Assembly (NCBI GenBank): GCA_933228895.1
Contig: OW121855.1
Span: 32,254,698 to 32,318,697 of the forward strand
DNA from: Platycnemis pennipes
Taxonomy: Eukaryota; Arthropoda; Insecta; Odonata; Platycnemididae
Direction: 5' to 3'
DNA: 64,000 nt
In this document: positions 10,705 through 24,224 of the stretch, piece by piece
How the letters are laid out: every line of letters begins with the position of its first letter
How positions within the stretch are numbered: the first letter of the stretch is position 1
Translations under genes and position numbers: made by a program
The notes under the pieces: model-generated
The model's input: only the letters and a program-made list of their open reading frames with translations
Told to the model about the DNA's origin: nothing
Database searches by the model: none

Positions 10705-12410
10705 ACTGCTGCATCATCGGCAAAAAGACGGAGCTTGCTATTTTTAGCTACTGTATTCAAGTCATTTACGGAGAGAGGAAATAAAATTGGGCCTATCACG
10801 CTGGGGAACACCCGATGTAACTTTTACTTCGCCTGAGGTGACACCATCTAATACCACCCTTTGAACGCGTTCATGTAGGAAATCTCCTATCCAGCCTACC
10901 ATATTACTGTCTCCCGTATGATGCTAACTTCGCGAGTAAATTATAGTGGGGAACCTTATCAAACCTTTTCTAAATTTAAAAAACGCTGCGTCTACCTGTA
11001 CGTTACCTTCTCCGGAAATTAAAATATCATGAACAAAAAGACCTATTTGATTTTCGCAAGATCGTCCCTGCTTATTTGTTATCAACAAATCCTGGCTATC
11101 GAGGTGTCCCCTTATTGATGTAACTATCATATGCTGTATAATTTTGCACGACAGTGAACTTATTGATATTGGTTTATAATTCGATGGATGGTCCCTATCG
11201 CCACTTCTAAAAATTGGGATCACGTTTGCTATCTTCCAGTCTTTGGGAACCGCGTGTTCTTCGAGGGATTTGATAAATATTACTTTAACATACGGTGCCA
11301 TTTCGAGAGCTATTTCTTTATACACACGAGCAGGAATTTCATCAGGACCTGAGGACTTGTTCGGGCTATCGTATTTTAGTAAGGATACGATTCCGCTATA
11401 AGATACATTTATCGATCGGGGGCATTATTTGCTGAAATCGGTCTGGTATGGTTTCGAGCAAACTACGCTTAGATTGATTAAAAACGCTCTGGAAAAATAA
11501 TTCAACAAATTAGCCTTATCTAATTATTTCGCCCCTATACCCTTTCAAGGAATTAACCGTTGAAATTTTAGTTCACTGTACTTCCCTAACATATGATCAA
11601 AATGCTTTCGGATTCCCCTCTAGTTGTTCTCCAAGTACTTTTCTCTTGAAATCACTTTACGCTTTTCTAAGGGCTGTTTTTGCGGCTGCTTTATATGTAA
11701 CGTTCGATAATTTTTTTAGATCGCTATTAGCAACATTGTTCTTAGTTTCGCGTGGATAACTCGTTGTCGTTTTAAACATTTTTTTAACCTCCGCGTTGGA
11801 CCACCTTGATTCCCTATTCTCACTCTTATACTCACTCACCGCGTAGTTTGGAGGAACTCTTTCCATGTCTGTATCACTATTTTTTCTGATGTTTAGAATT
11901 TTTCAAAAGAAGTCTGTAAGTCACGCCTAAATCCGTTAAAATCTGCTTTACTTAAAAGGCAAATCTTTCTTTTTAATTTTACATTTTTGTCAGTATTGAG
12001 GGATAATTTAACGTGCACTACCTTGTGGTCACTTATTCCATCGACATTTTTAACTTTAATAACTTTTTCATGGATGTTTGAGACAAGTAAATCGAGAACA
12101 TTCTCCCTTCTATTATGCAAATTTACTATTTGATGTACTGCGTATTATGCGAACAGGTTAAAAAATGACGAGCAGATTTCTTTGTCCCTACCTCCAGACT
12201 AATGACTACATGTTTTCCAATCTATCGATGTTGTATTGAAATCTCCACCTTTCAATAATCTGTCGTTCGTTGGTATGAGAATTAATGTGCCTGATCTGTT
12301 TCTCGAGTTCTAATACTGAGTGTACATCGGATTGGGGTGGTCTGTAGTAGGCACAAACGTATATTACTTTCAAATTACCACATTTAGACATTAACACATG
12401 CAAGCCAAGC

Positions 12411-15400
12411 TACCAGCTGAGACCACCTCCTATTTGTTGCAGTTCTTACGGCTAAACTGTTGTCACAACAACCAATCAACGCGGCTACCCCGAAAAATGA
12501 AGTCCATTCAAGACTTGGACCGCGGACACGTTCTCCTGCAGCTACGAACCCCACTAGGGCCAGGCTGGCCAGACCGGCTCGGTTCTTAGAAAATCGTAGC
12601 GAGCGCATTTCCGCGAATTCCACGTTGCCACATGGTATAATGTGGAGTCTGCCAAACAGTTTGGTCCAACCGTGTGTTGAAATGGCAACATTGCGTCTAG
12701 TGGTCAGCTATGGTACGAAAACTCCGCGGAAGGAGGGGCTGAGAGGGAAGGGTCGTTATTGCCTCATCACCTCTGCGCAAAGAATTAAAGCGTAGAGGAG
12801 ACACTGAACAAAAATATGGCTGGTTGGATAGGCGCCGACTCTGGTAACTCTACCGGTCGACGGAAAAACTATCTCCATCATCTCAGCACTCGAAAGCGAA
12901 AAAATAATCATGTCCCAGGGCCCCTTAAGGAGAAATAATAGATGGAAGTGCTGCGAAGAAGTGATAGGATTAAAGTGACTTCAAAGGAGGCGTAAATACT
13001 AAACTGCTTTAAATAGGAAGAGAAAAGGAAAATTCTACCGGTTTTGCATAAATGATGATAAACAGCAACATCAAGGCTTAATTTTTATTAAATACCCTAG
13101 CTCTATCCCAGGGTGTTCCTTGACCGTTTTCATAGAGGAATTTCATCAAGTAAATAAAGTCTGATATTTGCGCTATAGATCTTAAGGTTCATCCTTAACT
13201 GCTTAGTCATAAAAATTAACGAGTACATATTTTTCCTCTGTATCTCCTTTTGGGATATATGAATGGTTGAACACCGAGAGTATATCAGGGGCGAATCACA
13301 GATATTGCTTTCGCGTTGTCACTATCTTTTTCAAAAACTTGAGGAGGATTAAAAAGACACTGCTCACAGTAACGGAACTAACGAAACCACTATTCCAGTG
13401 TAAGTTGAAATACCAAATATAAATAACTACAGAAGCTGTCTGAATGCCACTCTTTTAAGCATATTTAAAAAATAGAGTTAACGCTAGCAGGCGCGTTATT
13501 AATATTGCCATTGAGCCCCTGGTCATAACATTGCCATACACCCTTGAATTTCGCCCACTTATTCCAAATTTAAGTGTTATTACTTATTTTTATCAGTTGT
13601 TCCGAAATTTTAGTTAGGTTATCAATAATTGAAACGCTAATTCGCTGAGAATATGCTAAACCAAACACCTGGTTTCCCTGAAAAATTACTACCCATATTC
13701 AATGACCTACCTATCCAAAATAGTAAGAACGACCAGTCACTATTGATCGCCACCCCAAATCGCTTCCAAGAACTATTAGCCCACCGCGAACTCTTGAACA
13801 ACACATCCACGTTCTTGATTTTTCGACGTAGATGATACGGCCTGACCCAGTTTTCGTCTCCATTACGTACGACGTTCTTTTGGGCAACTGTGGGGGCAAC
13901 CCTAGAGCAAAAAGAAGAAGAAGCCGAAGCAAAGAGGATTTAATAATGTAAGCCTTGAATATCTTCGAAAGGTAGAGAGACCGAAAGAGAGAGAGGAGTA
14001 AATAGGAAGACATTCACTTTTTTATGCGGGACACCGTAAAGCGTCAAATAAGTGCCGGACGTTGCGTCCATATCCCAGCCTTTCTCCCTCCATGCCTCCT
14101 TCATCTCTTTGTGGATGAGAAAGAGATGAGAAAGAAGCGGAAGCCAACCACCAACATCACAACCTCGTAGATAATGGATAAGGGAAAGAAAAAAATGAAA
14201 GAAACTCCACCAGACTTCCATCCAGTTAGATCTTCTCTTTCTCTTTTCCCTCTCTTCTCCCTTCTTCTCACTCCCTTCCATTCCTAACACAAGTTAAACA
14301 AGAAGAAAGGTTGTAAAACAAGGAGAAAAGCAAAGCCTGTAAATATTTCGCAGATGCAAAGCGGCGTGAGCGTCTCAGCAATGCTAATTTCAGCAGAAAG
14401 ATGAGGGCTCAAGTTACGACTCGAGACGTGTGAGCGCATACATATGTAATCCGCTATTCCACAAAGGATGAGCATGCTCTTGTGGGAACCATCCACTCCT
14501 CTTCAGATTCGCTCTTGCGTGGAACATCTGAATGTATAAGACATCGGATTTAGATTAGGAAAATTCACGCTGAAGCTCAAAACCAAAAGAAAACTACAGC
14601 CGAGGGAATGAATTAAGGAATACTCTCACCAGTTGTGAGCAAACAAAAATGGGGCCAAGAAACCAAAGAATGAAATGAGTTGAGTTGAGCTCTTTCAGCA
14701 GTTGTTGGGATTTACACATTCCTCAAGTAAGCAGATGTTTTCGGTAAAAAATTCACACAGTGATGTTTACCTCAGATGCAGCATATTCATTTTATGGCAG
14801 AAAAAATAAATTAAGCATTTTATCTCACTCATGGGGAAAGATGCTTGCTCAGAGATAAATAGTAATTTAAGACTCTGTAAACTTGGCGATCATATCTGAA
14901 GATTGATGAATACTTACTGCATTGAAATGTCACTGGTGACGTAAAGATAATTCAACGCACATTTTCAATAATACCTCGGCGGACCCAATGGGAGGAAATG
15001 ACGTTTCATTGATATGCATAATGATGGCAATATGATTTTCAATGTGTCGATTTTTTCCGAGTGGAAAGATAAATAGGGTGTTACTTCACCAGTTGAAGAT
15101 CATTTTTTCAGTTCCAAATAAAACGAAAAATATTATATTTCCCTACACATACCACCTAATTTTATGTAGGAATTAGCCCTTAATGCAAAAACTACCATTT
15201 GACATAAACTTTCATCAGTCTGCCTCCTTTCAATGTCTACGTTTTACTCTATGAACCACGGCAAGGGTATGTGGCAGGAGGATAACTTTTTAGTACGGAT
15301 TTTTACCTATCCTTAATAATGCTTGGGGAAAGCATCATGGTTTCATTGTTCAAAACTTCGTACATTTTATTTTATCCTTTTAATTTAGCTGATGAAAAAA

Positions 15401-16480
15401 GTATAAACTAAATCACGAGAAGGATGTAAAATAAAAATTTCATGCCTCGAATCCTCGGTGAATTTCTCTGGGGCATAAAATGTTTTGCGAATCAGACATA
15501 AAACTCAAAACCTTATAGTCCAAAATTACAAAGTAATTAAAATATGACAAGCTCGGTTTCCTGATGTAAGAGAGTTTTAATTGGAATAGATACAAGCACG
15601 CTATCTCAGAGGCTTTGAGGATTTTAAAAAATCACGTGCAACTACAAGAAATCCAAAAAAGCTAAGGATGCTGATTCAATGCGGTATCAACTCCGGAAAA
15701 CTTATTTTATCAGTGAAATATATTCAGTTTATCCTTCCAGGACGTATGAGCTGATGCGATATTATTTCGCGCATTGCTGTCCAAGACAAGATCGCGCATA
15801 TGAGGAAGCTGCGGGGTAGTCTGCACTCAACAGTATAACACTGCAAAAAGTTCCTCAATTTTTTATCGTCTGGGAAGTTATAACGTAGGTTAATAGCTAA
15901 TTCTGCGGTGTGGGGAATGAACATAAAAGGAAGACCAGGTTTTCGCTAACGTCCCTAATTCCATATAAAGCGTTCAACACTATTTCTCAGATAAGTATGA
16001 CATTTATAAGACTTAGCTGGCCAATGTTAATGACCATCTTGTGAAGCCTAAATTCTTAATTGCCTATTAAAGCGTGGTCTATAGATATAAAAAAAACCCT
16101 GAATATATAAAATTTGAAATAAAATCTAATAAACGAGGAAACCAAATCAATTTCCCTCAGCAATGCTTAGACTGGTTTGATTCTATTCTCCATTCGATAT
16201 TTCTGCTGGTTGATTTCTTCATATTAGCATATTACTTCTCTTTTACATCATTTCCTATTTACTCCTTCATACATCTCATGCAAGGTCTTCTTCTCCCAAT
16301 CTTTTCAGTCACTCCCACGATTTAATTTCCGCCATGACTGCAAAGCACTAAACGAATCCCTGTCACGTTCATTTAAATGACATAGGGAGGCAAGTAGGTA
16401 AATTTATATATGTGGATACCACTCCTACCTTAAACCCACCCCGTAGTAAAAAAATCCGAAATAACTTTGACACAGCGATG
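12411..16480. other. unassigned DNA with one GC-rich patch
   Basis: The stretch 12,420-12,760 is clearly richer in GC and CpG than its surroundings, with frames open on both strands, but no protein family is recognisable. The rest is AT-rich with no supported gene. At 14,105-14,130 there is a small hairpin (catctctttg...aaagagatg). A piece resembling the 5,190 repeat lies near 15,255-15,285. Confidence 0.4.
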
Positions 16481-16489
16481 AAGACACTA

Positions 16490-17070
16490 AGATGTATGAA
16501 ATGAAATATGGGAAAGCTTCGGAGGGAAAAAAAATAAGAGAAATATGTTATTCCACACCGTCAAGGCCTCACCTAGAGTACGGATCAAGCATATGGAATC
16601 CAACTGATAAAAAATAAATTCGGCAACTCTATAAGAACTAAAAGAAAGGAGTGCGTTTCGTATTAACAATAGTAATAACGGGAAATGTCACTCGGGAATT
16701 AGAAGAACTTGGTTGGGAAACGCAAAAGACGGCAGGAGTTGTTCGGAAAATTAAAGCTACTTGAAAAACTCAAACCACACAAACTCGAGGCTGAAAATGC
16801 ATAGAAATTTATATCCCAATACTTCATCAGTACGAGAGACGGATACGATTAATTATGAAGATTAGCTTCCGTACCGAGAAATAGATTTATTTTTTCAAAA
16901 CACTCCAGATTACTTAAAACGACAAAGGAAAACAACTCTTTAATTAAAGCATACTACGTACGATATTTCAAAATTTTTTCACAAATATTTTCAGAAAAAT
17001 GTGATTCTCTCGGCTAGTGACCTACAAATTTCTGCCACTCGTGCTCGTGGCGGCTTGCAGAGTAACATTC
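16490..17070 (+). mobile_element. C-terminal part of a Jockey/CR1-like LINE, decayed
   Basis: Frames patched by eye give PHLEYGSSIWNPTDKK (about 16,560-16,615), then RFVLTI...GNVTRELEELGWE (about 16,650-16,720) and later YEDL-like and FFQNTPDYLKR-like blocks. This is the region after the RT catalytic core in Jockey/CR1 proteins ('RPxLEY...W.P....I..LE.VQRRA.RF'). The catalytic core is absent, so this is a 5'-truncated copy. It ends near cactcgtgctcgtggcggct at about 17,036-17,056. Confidence 0.7.
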
Positions 17071-17779
17071 AGCATACAGAAATTCACCAATGCATTTTGA
17101 CACTGAGGGGATATTTAATATGAGGAAACGCATGTATTTGACGAGCACGACGAATGTGGTGAGGCAAGGCGTGTGGGTAGAGTAAGAGCACGGGAACGAC
17201 TACAGGGAGAGAAAAAAATTTCTCCCTTATGAGCTATCCGTGAAAATATTATAAGAAAAAACTAAATGATAATGAATAAAATTAAACTATAATAATTTGT
17301 TAAAAAGTAATTTATAAAAAATTGTAAAAACAATTAATTACAGCTGAATGTTATCTATAGCAATAAATTAAACACTTTTCGAATATATTTTCGAAAACCA
17401 ACACCTATATTAAATAGCATTCAAAGATATAAGGAAACTCTCTCGGTAAACAATAAATTACACTGCCTAAGAAGGACATTTAAATATGGAGTAATTTTAA
17501 ACAAAAGTAATACTCACAAGAGTAGGCTTGTGGTTCAAAAGGCATCAAAAATAGTTTTAACCCCGCAGGAAAAAGACATTCATACTTCGAATACAGGAGA
17601 AAAGATTCTAAATATAATTGCATTTAATGCTAGAACAAAAATAAGACAGGCGAACAACTTTAGAGTTTTTATGCTAGCGCAAACACTAAACCATTTAATT
17701 CTGCGGCAAAAGTAGTTACTCGGGTTAGGCTATCGGCAGTGAAAGTCATTTGCGCCATTTAGACTAAGAGGGTGATCAG

Positions 17780-18035
17780 GAAAAGGCAGTACATTCTTCA
17801 CGGAATGGGGGAGGGTGTAAAAAAACCAAACGTAGCGTTGGCATTGGCTTGCTATAAACGAGGGCCAAGGGGTCATGTCATGTCATATCCGACAGACGGA
17901 GTACTGTACTCGAAGTACTTTCCACACATAACGTTAGAAGGGGCCGGTATACCGATTAAAATCTAGGACTCCTCCGGGATTCAAACTAGGTATTCTAGGG
18001 TAGAAGTGTTACTGATAAGGACATGATAAGGAAAT
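17780..18035 (-). mobile_element. tRNA-derived SINE (family S), minus strand
   Basis: The minus strand contains an RNA polymerase III box B-like agtttgaatcccgg (plus 17,974-17,987). It is followed by aatcggtataccggcccc and the family core: tactccgtctgtcggata, tgacatgacatgacccctt and gtttatagcaagccaatgcc. The same core occurs at 44,670-44,905, 59,690-59,950, 32,820-33,133 and 42,900-43,135. No A box is clearly preserved. Confidence 0.7.
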
Positions 18036-18039
18036 TATG

Positions 18040-21000
18040 CCACTTTTTTAACATCCCATTTTCTTATTCTGCAGAAAATGGGCATTAAAGGCTTATCTCG
18101 TAATTAAATGCATACACTTACAGATTCATTTTCGAAAATATTTCTCTATATCTCTGCAGTGTTAAGCCTACAGGAATGAAGTCTAATGCCATTTCCTTTC
18201 CCCTACAAATTATCATGTAAAAAAAAGAACAACGTAATTCACCTGTGAGAGGGAGAGTGGAGTGTGGAGAAACAAATGTAGATTTTTTTATGAAAACCCG
18301 AGAGGGACGAGAAGTACGCATTTCGAGTTGCTGCGCTGAAAAGTTTAATTTCCTGCCACGAGAACAAAACAAACACATTGGGAATTAGGAAGAGGGACAC
18401 TGCGAAACAAATGTGCGAGGTTCAGTGAGGAAAAACGTTCCGGATATTTTGCATACGAAAAGGGAAGACGAAGAGAAGAGGAAGAGGATGAGAAAGGTAG
18501 GAAGGACGAACGAAGAGGGAAGGGATGTGGAAGCGGAAACAGGGAACGAGAAGAGATAAATACAACAAGAGAGAATTGATGCCGTCATGAATTTCTCTAG
18601 CTTTCATTATCGAGATCTCTAAACACGATACCTCTACTACATTTCGCTTCCGCCCTCTTGATGCAGTCGATATGAACTAGAAGTATAGCTGGAGTAATAA
18701 AACCAACTTTTACGAAAATGTCCCGTGCATAATCGCCCACCACCCTAACTTTAAGTCCAATGTCACCACATGTGAAAAACGCATTGTAGATGAAGCGTGA
18801 AAATTAACTCGACTTCAAAACATTTTCAAAAGGATCAGTTCCAAAATATTCTTCACAAAAATACAAGACAGAATATCAATTCGATAAATGGCAATTACTT
18901 TGACATTTATCAAAGGCTCACAGACTGAATAGCATGTTCCTTTTTTCAATCAAACCCCGCCATTGCAGGTAAGCAGGTCAACCCACCGTGATTGCGTTCG
19001 CTATCCATAAATGTTGTAATCCATCCATAAAATTCGTTATCCATAAATGCTGTTTGAAGCACTTCCATCATGTCTGACCATGAGAAGAGTTTGAGTCAAT
19101 TTCAGTGAGAACACAATTTTTGCCGTATGCGTGAGGATCCTGACGGCTAATTATGGAACACTGTTGACACCATGTGTGCCATGGATCATTAAAGTAGTTC
19201 TTATTTCCATTGAAACTCCAAGGGTAGTAACAATATGTCAATAGGATTTACCAAACCAGAGATGCATTCCCTTCAAATTGAAAGCCAGGAATATCTTTAA
19301 AAAAAACCTTAACTCTTTTTGAAATATGACACGCAAAAAAATAGCAACCAGATGGTTTTCTGATAGTATTTAAAAAGAAAAATTTTAAGGCAGGAAGAGG
19401 AATATAAGACGAAGCCAATACGAGGCTCCTCCACGAAAGTTGTGAGTCGGACAGGTGAGGATGAGGGGTGAGAGAGAGAGAGAGAGCAGATGAGGGTAAA
19501 AATGTAGAGGAGATGAGAGAGACGGGCTACAAAGGGAGGGGAAAAAAGGTACAGAAAACATTTTGAACCCGTATTTTTTCCAAATTCGAGTATCAACCGG
19601 AAAATTATATTTCTCAGAGAAATGTAGGAAATATGAACTCATTTCGTTGTACGCATTATAAATCAGTATTTAATTAAAATCCTCTCGATTTCAAGTGCAT
19701 CATAAATGAACTTACACTTATATACGCATATATTTACATTTGCCTTATCATCACTTTGTTCAACCGACGAATTAAGTAGCATTTATTTTGATGGTTAGCT
19801 ACGTTGTGATTTCTGCCAACTACACCATTCATGATTTTGTTTATAACAATGACAAACTAAAACTCTCTCAAACTGATTCTGCCACCTACTAATCCATTCA
19901 TGAAATAATTCAAGTTGATATTATCGGTTGACGTATTTTGGCAACTCAGGATCACTGCTTCTCACGGTACATAGAAATTTTTTTTAAACTACGAGGAAGC
20001 GTAACAAACAGTAAAAATGCTTGTTTTTTACCATGAAAAAGTATTTTCTATCATGATTGAATTATTATGAATTCTTGATAAATATATTCACTTATCTCCA
20101 ATTCCTATCAATATTACTCATTGTGCTCCTATACTCCTCTCATACAATATGCTTCTCTTATTCCAGGCAAGGTTTTGTGAACGGAAAAAACACCACAAAT
20201 ACATTTGTGGAAGAAATGTACTCGTATCCATTGGAAATAAACAAACACGACAATTCACAGTCGGTCAGCTCGCATCAATAGGAGAATTTTCCCAGGAGAT
20301 ACTACGGAGAAACTCTACATGACGGTTACGAAGAGAAGATCTTCTATACAGCACTGAACGATGAACGAAAAGGCAGTCAACAAACGGCCAGTAAAAAAAT
20401 ATATATATCTTTAGCATGAGAAAAAAGAATTTTCCCCCGCAGGGACAAGCCGGACGTACATGACGAGCAGGAGATCAGAGAATCAAGAAGACGGCACGAG
20501 GAATAAATGGGACCGACCAGTAAAGGCTCTGATAAAGGAGGCAATAACGCAGATGCGGGACGTTTGGCGAGGAATTTAAAGAGAGTGATGCGACTAGGAG
20601 AGCTGAAGGACTAAGGTAAGGCCGAGGAAAGAGAGGGAAGAGAAAAAGAAAGGGATGAAGGGAGGAGACCGCGGGGAAAGTGCGTAGGGAATTTTTTCTC
20701 CCTCATTTCGGCCCATATGGCGCGGACGAAACTGGAGTTAGGAGTGGGGAGGGAGGAGCAAGATGGCGGGGATGCGCACGTGAGCGAGGGACCAAATGGG
20801 CCCCGGACGACGATGGAAAGAGAGAGAGAGAGTGAAATTGCCCACCCGGCCAACTCACCCTTTCATCCTCATTCCCTCCTCTGCAGAGGAAAGGAAGGTC
20901 CTCCCCTCCTATAGTGATGGGGTAAAAGCGTTGGTCGAGAGGGCGGTTGGCCAAGGGTTATTTTGCCGCTTCAAGGGACGCAGGACGAGGGAGAGAGGAG

Positions 21001-22600
21001 AGATGGATGGAGGACGGGAAGAGAGGAATATGGAGAGAAAGAGAGAGACATTGTGGAAGAATAAGAGAAGAAAGAGTGCATGGGAGCAGGATGAAAGGGA
21101 TGCGGAGGATGTGGGAGGGGGGGACTGGAAGACACGATCGTTTTTCGGGACAGAACGGAGTGGTCGGAGGTATAGGGATGAAGAGACGATGGACAAAAGG
21201 GAAAAGCAGAGCAGCAGTCAAGAGCTTAGGAATAGCCATCAAACGATGTCATGCACTCCCGATGCCACGCACTTTACTCAGGCTGTACCCATGTTTTGGG
21301 CCGAAAAAGAAAAGATAAAATACTTCACAGGTAAAGTTTATAAAGCACCCACCATAGCAAAAATTTTAATCTAATTTATTTTCCAAGCGTACCACTAAAA
21401 ATTATATTGCACGATCAGGACTTCAATTGTCATAACCAACGAGGAGTTTCGAACTGCGCAATTTCTTTAACGCCCTTTCAAGGTTAACGAAAATTATACG
21501 TTACATTTTGCATATTTTAAAATTCTTATGAACTCCATTCTGTTAGCCTTCCTCATGTTTTCATTAATGGTATCCTTCCTTGTGCACTAATTCTCTTTGG
21601 TAAGGCGATTTTCTTTAATTCCTTTTTTAATGTGCTTATTTAGTAATCAATACTTCTATAGTCGAAAAAATCAAATAATGAAGTAGTTTTATGCATTGCT
21701 TTCAACAATTTTTTAAGCAGCCTCACTCTTTAGCAATGCCTTTCACGCATGAAATCATCAGCCTTTGTATACGCTTCATCTTTGAAGACTAATTCTTCGA
21801 ATAAATTGGGCTCTTTCCACAGACAAAAAGTATCTATACGAAAGTATCTATATCTCGAAGAGGGTTTTTGTAGTTTCGAAGTTCTCATTTCTGTATCGAA
21901 AAGTATTCCAAAATTAACCTCTCGAATTTTTCTTCACTACAAAGGTTGCATATAAAATAGACCCTTCTTCAAATGGTTCCACATCCAACGTTTACATTTT
22001 CATCTTCGGAAGATATCACTCCACAAATCATCATCTTTATTATCTCTTAATAATCGTAACTCTTGAACCCCTATGGTCTAAATTACTGTACTCGATCACG
22101 AATTCTGGATAAACAAACCCTTCTGCTAAATATCATTTTTCCTCTACTTTTATACCTTTCGTTAAGTCATTAAGGAGACCTGTTTCCCAGAGGACAAATA
22201 TATGAGTAGACCCGTCTTCATTGTGAGACATCCACATCTTGTGCACCCGATACATATAGTTGACAGTGAGTACCCTATATCTGACATATTCCATTATTTT
22301 CCCACATTCAACGCATCAGCTTGGATTTGAATACGGCCACCTATACTCGGTAGGTTACAACAAACTCGCCATGTATCACTCTAGAGAAAAAGTTCCGAAT
22401 TAAACCTGTCCAGTTCCGCTCCTTCTCTTTTCGCAACCCTACTGTAAAAAGTATCCCCTTATTCAATACGCCAATTTTTATTAAATCCCAATATTTCTCG
22501 ACTTGAAGAAACTATTTGAAAATTATTATTTTCTTCTCATACATGGATTCAATGAGACACTGCGAGCATCCCTGGCTATCGTTAAGTAGAATCATTAACC
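18040..22600. other. unassigned DNA with several polypurine stretches
   Basis: No gene is supported. The plus strand is strongly purine-rich at 18,440-18,560, 19,440-19,550 (with a (GA)n run near 19,470-19,487) and 20,580-21,200. The last is also GC-rich and holds caagatggcggggatg at about 20,760 and a (GA)n run near 20,820. Its long overlapping open frames (up to 192 codons) translate to low-complexity R/E/G-rich sequence and are rejected as genes. A short repeat of 'tatccataaatg' occurs at 19,003-19,050. Confidence 0.45.
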
Positions 22601-22619
22601 TAAGAAATAGAAAGCCGAG

Positions 22620-23590
22620 GACAGAACTCTACGTTAAATCCATGAAAAAATACATAAGATAAAAACTGCATCGAAGATACTGACCAGGATCATCAGATAA
22701 TAGAACGAATAAAGCAGAGGAGTTCATGGATGAAGATCAATTTGGATTCAGGAAAAGTAAGGGTACAAGGGAAGCAATATTGGCCCTTAGGCTGCTCATA
22801 GAGAAGAGAATGGAGAAGAACAAGCCGACATTCACTGCATTTGTGGATTTAGAAAAGGCTTTTTACAACGTGGATTGGGATTCAATGCTTGGAATTCTGA
22901 AGGGAATTGGAGTGTCCTACAATGACCGAAGAATTATACACAGTCTGTATAAAAACCAAGTAGCTGTGATTAAATCTGGACCCAGCTGTGAAGAGGCAAG
23001 AATAAGGAAAGGAGTGAGACAAGGCTTTGTACTGTCTACCTTAATTTTTAATGTTTACATCGAGAGAGCCATCAATTAAATCAAGGAGAAGTATTCTGGA
23101 GTGAATGTTTACATCGAGAGAGCCATCAATGAAATCAAAGAGAAGTATTCTGGAGTGGCTATCCACAGAGAAAAAATAAGCATGCTGCGATTCGCTGATG
23201 ACATAGCACTTATAGCAGAGACAGAGATGGATCTGAACAAGATTCTAGTAACCATGTAAAGCACAATGGCCAGATATCAGCTGAAGATAAATAAGACGAA
23301 GACTAAGATATTGGTGTGCAGCAAGAAAGAAGAGGCCAAAAACTTGAAGAGGTGAAAGAGTTCTGTTACCTAGGAAGCCGAGTAACCAACGATGGACGAA
23401 GCAAGAAATAAATAGTTAGATAGAATAGCCCAGGCAACGAGGGCGTTCTGTAAAAAGAAGAATCTATGGAACAGGTTGTGAAGGACGTAAAAGAGAAGAA
23501 TTACGTCACAATGAAAAGGCTGGCCGATAGAAGAATAGAGTGGAAAGCTGCGTCAAACCAATCCTAGGATTGTTGACCGATGATGATGAA
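22620..23590 (+). mobile_element. family A LINE, internally deleted reverse transcriptase
   Basis: The open frame at 22,726-23,079 gives DEDQFGFRKSKGTREAILAL, then FTAFVDLEKAFYNVDW (RT motif A), then RKGVRQGFVLSTLIFNVYIE (motif B). After a tandem duplication the catalytic box FADDIALIAE follows at 23,191-23,220. Further on LGSRVTNDGRSKK appears near 23,370, then a jump to VVKDVKEKNYVTMKRLADRR near 23,470 and a gatgatgatgaag tail. The connection and 'WIDRVTNKEVL' segments are missing between about 23,460 and 23,470, so there is an internal deletion. Stops and frameshifts make it non-coding. Family placement (RTE-like or L1-like) is by motif only. Confidence 0.88.
23049..23156 (+). repeat. 54-bp in-frame tandem duplication within the LINE RT
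   Basis: Two adjacent units begin aatgtttacatcgagagagc and end tattctggagtg (23,049-23,102 and 23,103-23,156). They differ at two positions: TAA versus GAA at the ninth codon, and aagg versus aaag. Because 54 is divisible by 3 the duplication keeps frame. The first copy carries the stop that ends the open frame at 23,079. Confidence 0.9.
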
Positions 23591-24224
23591 GATAAAAACT
23601 ATAAATTTTCCCCTGCAAAATAATTTAAGCACACTACGGTAAAAAATATTCCGTCCTATTCCAAGGCAGATCGGCACACTAATATAAGATACTATTTTTT
23701 CGATACCATCCACATAGAAAAATAATTCAGGATACCTGATAATTGCCATCAACCAAGTAGAATTCGGTTTTATGGTCAAACATAAACCTACCAATGGCTG
23801 ACTTGCAACGCACTACAATCATGCATTAATTCATTCTTCAGAACATCTGAGTCTGAACAGAATTCTCCAGTGCAACACTGCTAATCCAAACTAGCTCAAA
23901 CACTTTATACTTGGATAAAATCCAACGCAGAATAAACCATTGTAAAACAAATTGCTTGATTAATGTGGCCACGGTCATTAGATAGACCTAGTGACCGTGA
24001 ATGTGGCTACATATTTTATGATGCAAACTATAATCAAAAGATAATCATTATCATTCTAAGATTAGCTTCACGCAGCTTACCATTCGATTCTCCTACTGGC
24101 TAATCTCTTCATACTACCGTAATTTTTCTTTTTCACATTCTTTACAACTTACGCAACATATATTAAATGCGAGTCCTTCCTTTTCAATTCTTCTTAATGA
24201 AGTATTATTATTGACCACTTTATT
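23591..24224. other. unassigned AT-rich DNA between two LINE copies
   Basis: No coding region, RNA gene or repeat is recognised here. Confidence 0.4.

Larger units (their letters stand above)
10020..12410 (-). mobile_element. decayed Jockey/CR1-like LINE (endonuclease + reverse transcriptase)
   Basis: Protein traces run in LINE order on the minus strand. The endonuclease has VCAYYRPPQSD (about 12,340) and GISDHKVVHVKLSL (about 12,030), carrying the SDH catalytic box. The reverse transcriptase has KDWKIANVIPIFRSGDRDHP and YKPISISSLSCKIIQHMI (about 11,150-11,260), then FADDAA (about 10,720), then LERVQRRSTRFV...LIEELGWELL (10,060-10,200). At least six frame changes or stops break it. It is truncated 5' near 12,410. 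An 88-bp LINE fragment sits inside it at 10,617-10,704, directly after the FADD box. A related C-terminus lies at 16,490-17,070 in the opposite orientation. It is inactive. Confidence 0.85.

Noticed and set aside
13020..13060. Further hammerhead-like fragment (CAAAACCGGTAG on the minus strand)
   Set aside because: Only a weak match to the GAAACCGG box. There is no CUGANGA box at the right distance and no stem pairing.
20796..21374. 192-codon plus-strand open frame
   Set aside because: Low-complexity R/E/G/K-rich translation produced by a polypurine tract. The other frames and the opposite strand are equally open, and there is no domain.
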